A stretch of 64,000 nt of DNA, taken from positions 1 through 64,000 of the forward strand of contig NZ_WKKE01000021.1 of assembly GCF_009674775.1 (NCBI RefSeq). Reading direction: 5' to 3'. The notes beneath the pieces were generated by a model. The model saw nothing but the letters and a program-made list of their open reading frames with translations. It had not been told where the DNA came from and did no database searches. Positions 42,635-51,159 of the stretch are shown piece by piece; positions within the stretch are counted from its first letter, which is position 1; each line of letters begins with the position of its first letter. Source of the DNA: Flavobacterium sp. LC2016-23 (GTDB lineage Bacteria; Bacteroidota; Bacteroidia; Flavobacteriales; Flavobacteriaceae). Made by a program: the position numbers and the translations under genes.

Positions 42635-42670
42635 AAAATTCTTCTGTAAAAAGAAAACAAAAAATAGATC

Positions 42671-43492
42671 ATGAAAAAAGCAACCTTATTAATCGTACTT
42701 TTTATGTCAATCTTCTTTACAAGCTGCGAAGAAGTTGTGGATGTCGATCTGGATACTGCTCCTCCCAAATTAGTTATTGAAGCAGCCATCAACTGGCGAA
42801 AAGGAACAAATGGGGCACAGCAATCCATAAAATTAACCACAACGACGGGTTATTTTGAAAATCAGATTCCGGTTGTTTCAGGTGCAGTTGTTTTTATAAG
42901 AAACAGTCAGAACGAACAATTCAATTTTACTGAGGTTTCCAAAACCGGACGTTATGTCTGCAATAATTTCAAACCTGTAATCAACGGACAGTATACATTA
43001 ACTGTAGTGACCAACGGCATCACCTATACAGCAAGTGAAACCATGAAATCTGTAGCGCCCATTACACGCATCGAACAAAACAACGAAGGCGGTTTTACCG
43101 GAAAAGACATTGAAGTCAAAGCGTTTTATAATGATCCCGGAAATGAAGATAATTTCTATTTATTTAAATACACCTATTCCAGTAAAGTGACCTCTACGTT
43201 TTATGCCTCTGAGGATAAATTTTACCAGGGAAACGAAATTTACAGCAGCTCCGATGATGATGACTTAAAAGCAGGCGATCAGATTGAGATCGTACATTAT
43301 GGAATTTCCGAACAATATTACAATTATATGAACATCTTAGTGAGCATTGCCGGAAGCAATGTTGGAGGGCCATTTCAGTCCCCTCCAGCAACCGTAAAAG
43401 GCAATATTATCAACATCAGTGATAAATCTAACTTTCCGCTAGGGTACTTTTCTCTTAGCGAAATTGATGTCAAAAAATACATAATAGAATAA
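42671..43492 (+). CDS. DUF4249 lipoprotein, partner of the TonB-dependent receptor
   Basis: The 273-aa protein has lipobox FFTSC (Cys19) followed by acidic EEVVDVDLDTAPPKLVIEA, the DUF4249 opening. The mature part is beta-rich (VVSGAVVFIRNSQ, YTLTVVTNGITYTASETM). DUF4249 lipoproteins commonly sit next to TonB receptors and are expected to cooperate at the cell surface, analogous to SusD but unrelated in sequence. Ligand binding is inferred only from the pairing. Confidence 0.87.
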   Translation: MKKATLLIVLFMSIFFTSCEEVVDVDLDTAPPKLVIEAAINWRKGTNGAQQSIKLTTTTGYFENQIPVVSGAVVFIRNSQNEQFNFTEVSKTGRYVCNNFKPVINGQYTLTVVTNGITYTASETMKSVAPITRIEQNNEGGFTGKDIEVKAFYNDPGNEDNFYLFKYTYSSKVTSTFYASEDKFYQGNEIYSSSDDDDLKAGDQIEIVHYGISEQYYNYMNILVSIAGSNVGGPFQSPPATVKGNIINISDKSNFPLGYFSLSEIDVKKYIIE

Positions 43493-43512
43493 TACAAACA
43501 AAAACCAGATTT

Positions 43513-43956
43513 ATGCTAATCGAAACCCTAAAATCGCTTTTTGACCGCGATCTTACCAAATTGAAACTAGAGATTGAGTCGTATCAAAATGAAACCCAAA
43601 TCTGGGCAATCGACAAAAACATTTCAAATTCAGCCGGAAATCTTTGCCTGCATCTTATCGGAAACATCAATACGTATATTGGAGGAGAAATTGGAAAAAC
43701 CGGCTATCTCAGAAATCGCGAACTGGAATTTTCATTAAAAGACATTCCGAAAGCCGAATTGATACAAAAGATTGAAGACACTATTTTAGTAGTCCAAAAA
43801 GCATTTGACACACTAACCCCATCTGATTTAGACGCTATTTATCCTTTGGTTGTTTTTGAAAAAGAAATGACGACCGGTTTTTTTCTGGTGCATCTTTCCA
43901 CACATTTAGCGTATCACTTAGGACAAATCAATTATCACAGAAGATTATTAGATTAG
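43513..43956 (+). CDS. DinB-like (DUF1572) protein
   Basis: The 147-aa four-helix-bundle protein resembles the DinB/DUF1572 group. Candidate metal-binding histidines lie in NLCLHLIGN, VHLSTHLAYHLGQINYHRR. Members include thiol-transferases such as bacillithiol transferases, but this one is unassigned. It starts 20 nt after the DUF4249 gene on the same strand and may be read through, though the functions look unrelated. Confidence 0.78.
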   Translation: MLIETLKSLFDRDLTKLKLEIESYQNETQIWAIDKNISNSAGNLCLHLIGNINTYIGGEIGKTGYLRNRELEFSLKDIPKAELIQKIEDTILVVQKAFDTLTPSDLDAIYPLVVFEKEMTTGFFLVHLSTHLAYHLGQINYHRRLLD

Positions 43957-43986
43957 GCTTCCGGGCACTAAGTTTGCGGGATTCCC

Positions 43987-43994
43987 TATCTTTG
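43987..43994 (+). promoter_or_regulatory. -7 promoter element of thiN
   Basis: TATCTTTG matches the consensus, 29 nt before the ATG at 44024. Confidence 0.5.
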
Positions 43995-44023
43995 ACATTT
44001 CAAAATCAAAATTAAATCAAAAA

Positions 44024-44686
44024 ATGTCTTCACACCATATCGTACGCGACGACCAGGAACCCGCTTTAATCATTGCCAACGGAGCTGCCTGCGATCCGGA
44101 ATTATTAGGTCAGTTACTCGAATGGTCACCGTTGGTTATCGTTCTCGATTCCGCTATCGAAAGAGTTATTGATCTGGGTATAAAAGTAGACGTCTTATTA
44201 GGAGATTTTGACCGTGGTTTTGATCCTGAAAGCTATAAATCAGCGCAATATCCGATTGAAATTGTATATGCTCCGGACCAAAACAAAACAGATTTAGAGA
44301 AGGCTTTTGATTATTTGATTGCTCGTAAAATCCCGGCTGCAAACGTGGTTTGGGCCACCGGAAGACGTGCCGATCATACGATAACGAATTTAACCAACAT
44401 CGTTCGTTACCGAAATTTACTTAAAATTGTCATTCTCGACGATCATTCCAAAATATTTTTGCTGCCTGCTAAATTCGAAAAATGGTATACGGCCAAAACA
44501 CCGATTTCATTAATACCGATTGGAGTGGTAAATGGTATTTTCTCTACCAATTTAGAGTATCCGCTGGAAAATGATACGCTTACCATTGGCTACAGAACCG
44601 GCAGCAGTAATTCCGTTGCAAACGATGGTCTCGTAACCATTACACATACTGATGGTGATTTACTGCTCATGGAATGTATGGATTAG
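44024..44686 (+). CDS. thiN: Thiamine pyrophosphokinase (thiamine diphosphokinase)
   Basis: The 220-aa enzyme transfers pyrophosphate from ATP to thiamine, producing the cofactor TPP. Motifs are VIVLDSAIERVIDLGIKVDV, LLGDFDRGF, DQNKTDLEKAFDYL and WATGRRADHTITNL, which hold the conserved metal- and ATP-binding acidic residues. The C-terminal thiamine-binding domain runs from about 140 (TPISLIPIG, GYRTGSSNSVANDGLVT). Other thiamine genes are absent, so the cell may use salvage or the pathway is elsewhere. Confidence 0.9.
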   Translation: MSSHHIVRDDQEPALIIANGAACDPELLGQLLEWSPLVIVLDSAIERVIDLGIKVDVLLGDFDRGFDPESYKSAQYPIEIVYAPDQNKTDLEKAFDYLIARKIPAANVVWATGRRADHTITNLTNIVRYRNLLKIVILDDHSKIFLLPAKFEKWYTAKTPISLIPIGVVNGIFSTNLEYPLENDTLTIGYRTGSSNSVANDGLVTITHTDGDLLLMECMD

Positions 44687-44707
44687 ACACGGGACATTTA
44701 TCGCGTT

Positions 44708-44745
44708 TGGAATTTAGATTTTGGAATTTAAAAAATTGGATTTTC
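44708..44745. repeat. TTGGAATTT repeat cluster upstream of rlmF
   Basis: TTTGGAATTTAGATTTTGG continues with AATTTAAAAAATTGG. It is the same low-complexity family as at 9990, 18990, 19466, 35952 and 62648. Confidence 0.6.
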
Positions 44746-44774
44746 AATAACTCATTTCCTCCGAAAGGAATGAC

Positions 44775-44782
44775 TATCTTTG
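44775..44782 (+). promoter_or_regulatory. -7 promoter element of rlmF
   Basis: TATCTTTG matches the consensus, 16 nt before the ATG at 44799. Confidence 0.55.
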
Positions 44783-44798
44783 CACGGAAATTTACAAA

Positions 44799-45749
44799 AT
44801 GAAAGCAATAGACAATTCCGAAAAAAACAGTTTACATCCCAGAAATCTGCATCGTTTCCGATATGATTTCGAACTTCTTATTTCGAATTGTCCGGAATTA
44901 AAGAACCATGTCGCGATAAACGTTCATGGCATCGAAACTATTGATTTCAGTGATCCCAAAGTGGTAAAAATGCTCAACAGGGCATTATTACAAACCTATT
45001 ATGACATTCAGGGCTGGGATATCCCGGCCAATTATCTTTGCCCGCCCATTCCCGGCCGTGCCGATTATATTCATTACCTCGCCGATTTATTAGCCGAAAC
45101 CAACAACGGAATTATGCCTGAAGGGTCTTCCGTTTTAGGACTGGATATCGGAACAGGCGCTAATTGTATCTATCCGATATTAGGCCATGCGATTTACGAC
45201 TGGAATTTCGTAGGGACAGATATCGATCCCAAAGCAATTGAAAATTGCAGTAAAATCATTGAAGCCAATCCAAAACTGATAGACGCCATAAGCCTGCAAC
45301 AGCAAACCGAAGCGCGGTTTATTTTCAAAAACATCATAACACCCGAGGATCGTTTTACGTTTACCATCTGTAATCCGCCTTTTCATGCGTCGGCTGAGGA
45401 TGCGAATCAAAGTACTGTAAGGAAAGTTTCCAACCTGAATCCAAAAGAAAAGAAAAAAACAAATCCTGTCTTAAACTTTGGAGGCCATAATGCCGAATTA
45501 TGGTGTGAAGGCGGTGAAATTGGTTTCGTAACCCAAATGATTTACGAAAGCGCCAAATACCCGATGCAGTGTTTGTGGTTTACTACGCTGGTCTCCAAAA
45601 GGGAGAATCTTTCAAGCATTTATAAAACTTTAAACAAAGTAAATGCAGCTTCGATCAAAACGATTGACATGGCTCAGGGCCAAAAAACAAGCCGTATTGT
45701 AGCCTGGACGTTCTTAACGGAAGCCCAGCAGAAAACCTGGAAAATTTAA
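44799..45749 (+). CDS. rlmF: 23S rRNA (adenine-1618-N6)-methyltransferase
   Basis: This 316-aa SAM-dependent methyltransferase modifies A1618 of 23S rRNA. The N-terminal part (NSLHPRNLHRFRYDFELLI, WDIPANYLCPPIPGRADY) is specific for RlmF. The SAM-binding motif GLDIGTGANCIYP and the catalytic NPPFH motif, typical of N6-adenine methyltransferases, are present. Start and length match. No RBS is obvious, as usual for AT-rich Bacteroidota leaders. Confidence 0.95.
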   Translation: MKAIDNSEKNSLHPRNLHRFRYDFELLISNCPELKNHVAINVHGIETIDFSDPKVVKMLNRALLQTYYDIQGWDIPANYLCPPIPGRADYIHYLADLLAETNNGIMPEGSSVLGLDIGTGANCIYPILGHAIYDWNFVGTDIDPKAIENCSKIIEANPKLIDAISLQQQTEARFIFKNIITPEDRFTFTICNPPFHASAEDANQSTVRKVSNLNPKEKKKTNPVLNFGGHNAELWCEGGEIGFVTQMIYESAKYPMQCLWFTTLVSKRENLSSIYKTLNKVNAASIKTIDMAQGQKTSRIVAWTFLTEAQQKTWKI

Positions 45750-45853
45750 GTCATTAATTTACAACTGTGCACATTGTAATTTTGATACTTTAAAATAAAA
45801 TTCTAATACCCATCCGGACTTTTTTAAAGTACCTTTAGTGTAAATTGAATTTT

Positions 45854-46798
45854 ATGAATATTACAAAATTACTCTTCAGGTTTCTGGTATTTCTTTTGCT
45901 TGCAGGCTGTTCTTCTACAAAACAGGCCAAATTTGACGATTACATCTTTCAAACCAGAAAAGACAAAAACGCCTATATTACTACCTACGACAAGTCCCTG
46001 AAACTATGGGGTATTCCGTATACAGAAGAAAATATAAAAACCTCCTACGGCACCGCCCATGTGGTCATGGCCGGACCAAAAAATGGTAAAGACCTGGTTT
46101 TGCTTCACGGTATGGACGCCAGTTCTACCATGTGGTATCCCAACATTAAAGCTTTAGCCAAAACCTACCGCGTCTACGCCATTGACTTCCTGATGGAACC
46201 GGGAAAATCGACTATGACCTCGAAGGCGCTTTCATCAGAAGAAATTGCAATTTGGTACAACGAAATATTCAATCATTATAAACTGAAAAACTTTGATATT
46301 ATCGGTGCTTCAAGAGGTGGCTGGATTGCGACTTTACTGGCTACTCAAAAAACAAATTCAATTGACAAAGTAGTTTTACTGAGTCCGGCACAAACCTTTA
46401 AATTTATTGACAAAGTCGGCAAAACATCTTCTGCCCTGATGCTTAAACTTTTTCCGAGTGAAAAGAAATTCGGAAAAACACTAAAAACTTTTGCTGCCCA
46501 TCCCGAGAATATCAATCCGGTATACAGAAGACAATTCTATCTGGCCAACAAATATGCAAAATCCAATTCCAGCATGCTCAAAATGCATCCTTTTTCAGAT
46601 GATGAACTAAAGTCGATTTCAAATCCGGTATTGGTTTTAATTGGCGATACGGATGTGATCAATTCTGAGGAAAGCCTGGAAAGAGCCCAAAAATATTTAG
46701 TCAACGCCAAAACCAAAACCGTAAAAGATGCGGGGCATTTTTTAACCATAGATCAACCCAAAATTGTAAACGATGCGATTGTTGATTTTTTGAAATAG
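45854..46798 (+). CDS. Alpha/beta hydrolase lipoprotein
   Basis: The 314-aa protein has lipobox LLAGC near residue 18, so it is envelope-anchored. The hydrolase fold shows VLLHGMDASSTMW, YRVYAIDFLMEPGKS, nucleophile elbow GASRGG, acid in VLIGDTDVI and His in DAGHFLTIDQ. Arg follows the nucleophile instead of the more common Met/Leu. The substrate is unknown. The ATG at 45854 is preferred over a TTG three codons earlier. Confidence 0.83.
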   Translation: MNITKLLFRFLVFLLLAGCSSTKQAKFDDYIFQTRKDKNAYITTYDKSLKLWGIPYTEENIKTSYGTAHVVMAGPKNGKDLVLLHGMDASSTMWYPNIKALAKTYRVYAIDFLMEPGKSTMTSKALSSEEIAIWYNEIFNHYKLKNFDIIGASRGGWIATLLATQKTNSIDKVVLLSPAQTFKFIDKVGKTSSALMLKLFPSEKKFGKTLKTFAAHPENINPVYRRQFYLANKYAKSNSSMLKMHPFSDDELKSISNPVLVLIGDTDVINSEESLERAQKYLVNAKTKTVKDAGHFLTIDQPKIVNDAIVDFLK

Positions 46799-46880
46799 TC
46801 TGAATTTTTAATTTCAACGCACTATTTTATAGGATTCAAACTTTGTATCTTTACAAAACTAAAATTTTCATCCCTCAAAA

Positions 46881-48872
46881 ATGGAGTTTCAAGTTTCCTC
46901 AGATTATAGTCCAAAAGGCGATCAGCCTCAAGCCATTCAAAAATTAGCACAAGGAGTTGTTGATGGTGAAAAATACCAAACCTTGCTGGGTGTAACGGGT
47001 TCCGGTAAAACATTTACAGTAGCCAATGTGATTCAGGAAGTGCAGAAACCGACTTTGGTTTTAGCCCATAACAAGACTTTGGCGGCCCAGCTTTACTCGG
47101 AATTCAAACAGTTTTTCCCGAATAATGCGGTGGAATACTTCGTTTCGTACTACGATTATTATCAGCCGGAAGCTTTTATGCCGGTAACGGGGGTTTTCAT
47201 CGAAAAAGATTTATCGATCAACGAAGAACTTGAAAAGATGCGTTTAAGCACTACTTCTTCGCTCCTTTCCGGTCGTCGTGACATTTTGGTGGTTGCTTCT
47301 GTTTCCTGTCTGTACGGTATCGGAAATCCGGTCGAGTTTCAGAAAAACGTAATCGCCATCGAAAAAGATCAGGTCATTTCAAGAACGAAGTTATTGCACA
47401 GTCTGGTGCAAAGTTTATATGCGCGAACAGAAGCTGATTTTACACCCGGAACTTTCAGAATTAAGGGAGATACGGTTGAAGTATATCCAAGTTATGCTGA
47501 TGATGCTTTCAGGATTCACTTTTTTGGAGATGAAATTGAAGAAATCGAATCTTTTGACGCCAAGACTTCTCAGGTCATTGAAAAATTTAAAAAGCTGACG
47601 ATCTATCCCGCCAATATGTTTGTGACTTCTCCGGAAGTTTTACAGGGTGCTATCTGGGAAATCCAGCAGGATCTGGTCAAACAAGTCGATTATTTTAAAG
47701 AAACAGGCAAACACCTGGAGGCAAAACGTCTGGAAGAACGGACCAATTTTGACTTAGAAATGATTCGTGAACTGGGGTATTGCTCCGGAATCGAGAATTA
47801 TTCAAGATACCTTGACGGAAGATTACCCGGCACAAGACCTTTCTGCCTCTTAGATTATTTTCCTAAAGATTATCTGATGGTCGTTGACGAAAGTCACGTA
47901 ACCGTTTCGCAGGTTCACGCCATGTACGGAGGCGACCGAAGCCGGAAAGAAAACCTTGTGGAATACGGGTTCCGTTTGCCTGCTGCAATGGACAACAGGC
48001 CACTGAAATTTGAAGAATTTGAAGCATTGCAAAATCAGGTAATCTATGTATCGGCAACTCCTGCCGATTATGAACTGGAAAAAACAGATGGTGTTTACGT
48101 CGAACAGGTGATTCGTCCGACTGGATTGTTGGACCCGATTATAGAAATACGTCCGAGTTTAAATCAGATTGATGATCTGATCGAAGAAATTCAGGTGCGC
48201 TGTGAATTAGACGAAAGGGTTCTGGTGACTACTTTAACCAAAAGAATGGCCGAAGAATTAGCCAAGTATTTAACCAAAGTAAATATCCGTTGTCGTTACA
48301 TTCACTCTGATGTCGACACATTAGAACGTATCGAAATCATGCAGGACTTACGAAAAGGTCTTTTTGATGTTTTAATTGGTGTGAATTTACTTCGTGAAGG
48401 TTTGGATTTACCAGAAGTTTCGCTTGTTGCCATTCTTGATGCCGATAAAGAGGGTTTCCTTAGAAGCCACAGATCCCTGACTCAGACCATTGGTCGTGCC
48501 GCAAGAAACCTGAATGGAAAAGCGATTTTGTATGCCGACAAAATTACAGCGAGTATGCAAAAAACGATCGACGAAACGGATTACAGAAGAACCAAACAAA
48601 TCAATTACAATACCGAGCACAATATTACACCGCAGGCTTTAAACAAAAAAATCGAAAGTGCTTTTACTAAAAATCCATTAGTAGATTATGAACTGGGACA
48701 TACTTTGACAGCCGCTGCAGAACCTGACACTAAATATATGTCTAAACCGGATCTGGAGAAAATGATACGTGAAAAACGAAAATCAATGGAAAAAGCAGCC
48801 AAGGATCTGGACTTTTTACAGGCCGCAAAATTGCGTGATGATATTAAAAAACTACAGGAACAATTGCCTTAA
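46881..48872 (+). CDS. uvrB: UvrABC system protein B (excinuclease subunit B)
   Basis: UvrB is the damage-verification helicase of nucleotide excision repair. The 663-aa protein has Walker A GVTGSGKT (37-44), the beta-hairpin YYDYYQPEAF, Walker B VVDESH, helicase motif QTIGRAARN and a C-terminal UVR domain (LEKMIREKRKSMEKAAKDLD). It opens with the usual FQVSSDYSPKGDQPQAI. A TATCTTTA box near 46846 may be the -7 element. uvrA and uvrC are not in this window. Its stop codon overlaps that of the convergent TerB-like gene. Confidence 0.98.
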   Translation: MEFQVSSDYSPKGDQPQAIQKLAQGVVDGEKYQTLLGVTGSGKTFTVANVIQEVQKPTLVLAHNKTLAAQLYSEFKQFFPNNAVEYFVSYYDYYQPEAFMPVTGVFIEKDLSINEELEKMRLSTTSSLLSGRRDILVVASVSCLYGIGNPVEFQKNVIAIEKDQVISRTKLLHSLVQSLYARTEADFTPGTFRIKGDTVEVYPSYADDAFRIHFFGDEIEEIESFDAKTSQVIEKFKKLTIYPANMFVTSPEVLQGAIWEIQQDLVKQVDYFKETGKHLEAKRLEERTNFDLEMIRELGYCSGIENYSRYLDGRLPGTRPFCLLDYFPKDYLMVVDESHVTVSQVHAMYGGDRSRKENLVEYGFRLPAAMDNRPLKFEEFEALQNQVIYVSATPADYELEKTDGVYVEQVIRPTGLLDPIIEIRPSLNQIDDLIEEIQVRCELDERVLVTTLTKRMAEELAKYLTKVNIRCRYIHSDVDTLERIEIMQDLRKGLFDVLIGVNLLREGLDLPEVSLVAILDADKEGFLRSHRSLTQTIGRAARNLNGKAILYADKITASMQKTIDETDYRRTKQINYNTEHNITPQALNKKIESAFTKNPLVDYELGHTLTAAAEPDTKYMSKPDLEKMIREKRKSMEKAAKDLDFLQAAKLRDDIKKLQEQLP

Positions 48873-49270
48873 TTGTGTTGTTCCTGAAAAACTTTCAATA
48901 ATAATTTAGGATTGATCATAGCATTCGGTGCTTTGTGCATCAAATCCAGGATGCGTTTGGTAGCATTGGGGTTCAAACCCATTTCTATTGCGATTTGCTG
49001 GATCGCTTTAGCCTCTTTTTCATGCAAAACACCATCGCAATGCATAATCAAAGCCAGCCTGTAGAATTGCTGAATGCGCTGAAATTCAGATTTTATCGTT
49101 ACCGGAGGGTTTTCCTGATGAAATAAATCCCGGAAATCTTTTTTATCTATATTCAATTCCTGGGCTACGAGCCACAAAAAGTCCAATTCCCTTTTATGCA
49201 GCTGGCCATCGACTGTTGAGAAAGCAATCATTTCTAAAAGTAAACTTCTCTTTTGTGCTTCGGTATCCAT
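48869..49270 (-). CDS. TerB-like helical protein
   Basis: The 133-aa all-helical protein resembles the TerB (tellurite resistance B-like) superfamily: MIAFSTVDGQLHKRELDFLW and LALIMHCDGVLHEKEAKAIQ are two D-G-x-hydrophobic-H-x-x-E repeats that could bind metal. It has no signal peptide. An in-frame upstream ATG at 49318 is less likely, because DTEAQKRSLLLE begins the domain. The stop codon shares TTAA with the uvrB stop. Confidence 0.78.
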   Translation of the reverse strand: MDTEAQKRSLLLEMIAFSTVDGQLHKRELDFLWLVAQELNIDKKDFRDLFHQENPPVTIKSEFQRIQQFYRLALIMHCDGVLHEKEAKAIQQIAIEMGLNPNATKRILDLMHKAPNAMINPKLLLKVFQEQHN

Positions 49271-49326
49271 CAATTTATTATTTTTAGCTAAAATATTGTT
49301 TTTAAATCTAAAACACAATAGAGCAT

Positions 49327-50127
49327 ATGAATCGGGTATTCTTCTTTTTTATCTTTTCACTCCTGATCTTTAGCGGAAGGGCTCAGGAAAGTACCGCCTC
49401 CAAAAACGTTTCTACTTTTACCATGGAAGCCCCGCAGCTGAAAACCACAAAAAAAATCTGGATTTATCTTCCTGAAAATTATGCCGCTTCAGACCAAAGA
49501 TACTCCGTGATTTATATGCACGACGCGCAGAATTTGTTTGATGCCAAAACTTCTTATGTGGGCGAATGGAATGTCGATGAAAAACTGGACAGCCTAAAAG
49601 CAAAGGTAATTGTTGTCGGAATAGAACACGGAAACGAAAAACGAATCGATGAATTAACGCCCTTCAAAAATGAAAAATACGGTGGCGGAAATGCAGATAA
49701 TTATCTCGATTTTATCGTAAAGACAGTAAAACCATACATAGATAAAAACTACAGGACCAAACCAAAAGCCAGAAATACCATCATTATGGGAAGTTCTCTT
49801 GGCGGACTGGTTTCGTATTACGCCATTTTAAAATACCCGGAAGTTTTTGGCAAAGCCGCTGTATTTTCCCCTTCTTTCTGGTTCTCGAAAGACATTTACA
49901 CCTTAACGGAAAAAACGCACAAAATCAAGACCAAAATTTACTTTTTATGCGGTGATAAAGAAGATGAGAATATGGTGCAAGACATGACCAAAATGGAACG
50001 TTTATTAGATACAAAACGTTGTTATTGCCTGCATCTTACCAAATCAAAAATTGTAAAAGGCGGGGAACATAATGAAAAACTCTGGCGTGACAGCTTTGTT
50101 GGCGCACTTTCATGGCTGAAATATTAA
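49327..50127 (+). CDS. Secreted esterase (esterase D/enterochelin-esterase-like)
   Basis: The 266-aa protein has a signal peptide (to about residue 20). The alpha/beta hydrolase fold is of the esterase D/IroE type: RYSVIYMHDAQNLFDAKTSY, VGEWNVDEKLD, nucleophile elbow IMGSSLGGLVSYY, and His in GGEHNEKLWRDSF. The substrate is unknown. It begins a three-gene plus-strand group with the dipeptide epimerase and PLP-enzyme genes (gaps of 16 and 5 nt), so it may act on peptide or ester material in the same pathway. Confidence 0.83.
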   Translation: MNRVFFFFIFSLLIFSGRAQESTASKNVSTFTMEAPQLKTTKKIWIYLPENYAASDQRYSVIYMHDAQNLFDAKTSYVGEWNVDEKLDSLKAKVIVVGIEHGNEKRIDELTPFKNEKYGGGNADNYLDFIVKTVKPYIDKNYRTKPKARNTIIMGSSLGGLVSYYAILKYPEVFGKAAVFSPSFWFSKDIYTLTEKTHKIKTKIYFLCGDKEDENMVQDMTKMERLLDTKRCYCLHLTKSKIVKGGEHNEKLWRDSFVGALSWLKY

Positions 50128-50143
50128 ATTAAAACAACACATT

Positions 50144-51154
50144 ATGGAATTGATATTAAGAGATTACAATCTACAACTAAAACATACTTTTACCATTTCC
50201 AGGGAATCTATTGATTTTCAGCCTTCACTGATTGTTGAACTCAAAAGCGATGGTTTTTCCGGTTTTGGAGAAGCCACTTCCAATCCGTATTACAAAACAA
50301 CGGTTCCGGTCATGATGCAGGATTTAGAAGCCATCAGAAATCGTATTGAAAGTACCGAAAACGAAACTCCCGAAACTTTCTGGTCCAGAATATATCCTTT
50401 CTTAAAACACGACATGTTTGCCTTATGCGCTCTGGATCTGGCTTATAATGACTGGTATGCCCGCAAAAAAGGGAAAAAATTATATGAATTGTGGGGCTAT
50501 TCTCCCGATAAAAACCCAATGACCGATTACACCATCGGAATTGCTTCAATCGAAAAAATGTTGGCTAAAATGAAGGAACTGCCGTGGCCGATTTATAAAA
50601 TTAAACTGGGAACCCAGGAAGATATTGCCATTGTAAAAGAATTACGGAAACATACGGATGCCATTTTCAGAATCGATGCCAATTGTGGCTGGGGAGTGGA
50701 TGAAACGATTAACAATGCCGTTGAATTAAAAAAATTAGGGGTTGAGTTTTTAGAACAACCGATGAAAGCAGACGATTGGGAAGCCCACAAAGAAGTGTAC
50801 AAACATTCCGTTTTGCCTGTTATTGCCGATGAAAGCTGTATTATTGAAGAAGATGTTGCAAAATGCCATACCTATTTTCACGGTGTAAATGTCAAACTGG
50901 TCAAGTGCGGCGGACTGACTCCGGGAAAACGCATGATCGAGGAAGCTAAAAAACTTGGATTGAAAACCATGGTGGGCTGTATGACCGAATCTACGGTGGG
51001 AATTTCGGCAATCGCCCATTTATTACCGCAACTGGATTATGTAGATATGGACGGCGCATTGCTTTTAGCGCAGGATATTGCAACCGGTGTCACCATAAAA
51101 AACGGCGTAATCCACTATTCTGAACTAAACGGAACCGGAGTAACTTTAATTTAG
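50144..51154 (+). CDS. Dipeptide epimerase (L-Ala-D/L-Glu epimerase type), enolase superfamily
   Basis: The 336-aa enolase-superfamily enzyme has the acid/base pair of the muconate-lactonizing subgroup: KIK in IYKIKLGTQED, metal ligands in FRIDANCGW, FLEQPM and IADESC, and the second-base Lys in NVKLVKCGG. It resembles YcjG/YkfB, which epimerize L-Ala-D-Glu from murein to L-Ala-L-Glu for recycling. A different dipeptide specificity is possible. The gene follows the esterase gene. Confidence 0.9.
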   Translation: MELILRDYNLQLKHTFTISRESIDFQPSLIVELKSDGFSGFGEATSNPYYKTTVPVMMQDLEAIRNRIESTENETPETFWSRIYPFLKHDMFALCALDLAYNDWYARKKGKKLYELWGYSPDKNPMTDYTIGIASIEKMLAKMKELPWPIYKIKLGTQEDIAIVKELRKHTDAIFRIDANCGWGVDETINNAVELKKLGVEFLEQPMKADDWEAHKEVYKHSVLPVIADESCIIEEDVAKCHTYFHGVNVKLVKCGGLTPGKRMIEEAKKLGLKTMVGCMTESTVGISAIAHLLPQLDYVDMDGALLLAQDIATGVTIKNGVIHYSELNGTGVTLI

Positions 51155-51159
51155 TTCAA

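Noticed and set aside
48869..48872. Overlapping stop codons of uvrB and the TerB-like gene as something unusual
   Set aside because: A shared TTAA at convergent gene ends is a common result of compact layout and needs no special explanation.
49271..49318. N-terminal extension of the TerB-like protein
   Set aside because: The added 16 residues are Phe/Asn/Lys-rich and lie upstream of the domain start. The ATG at 49270 is more plausible.
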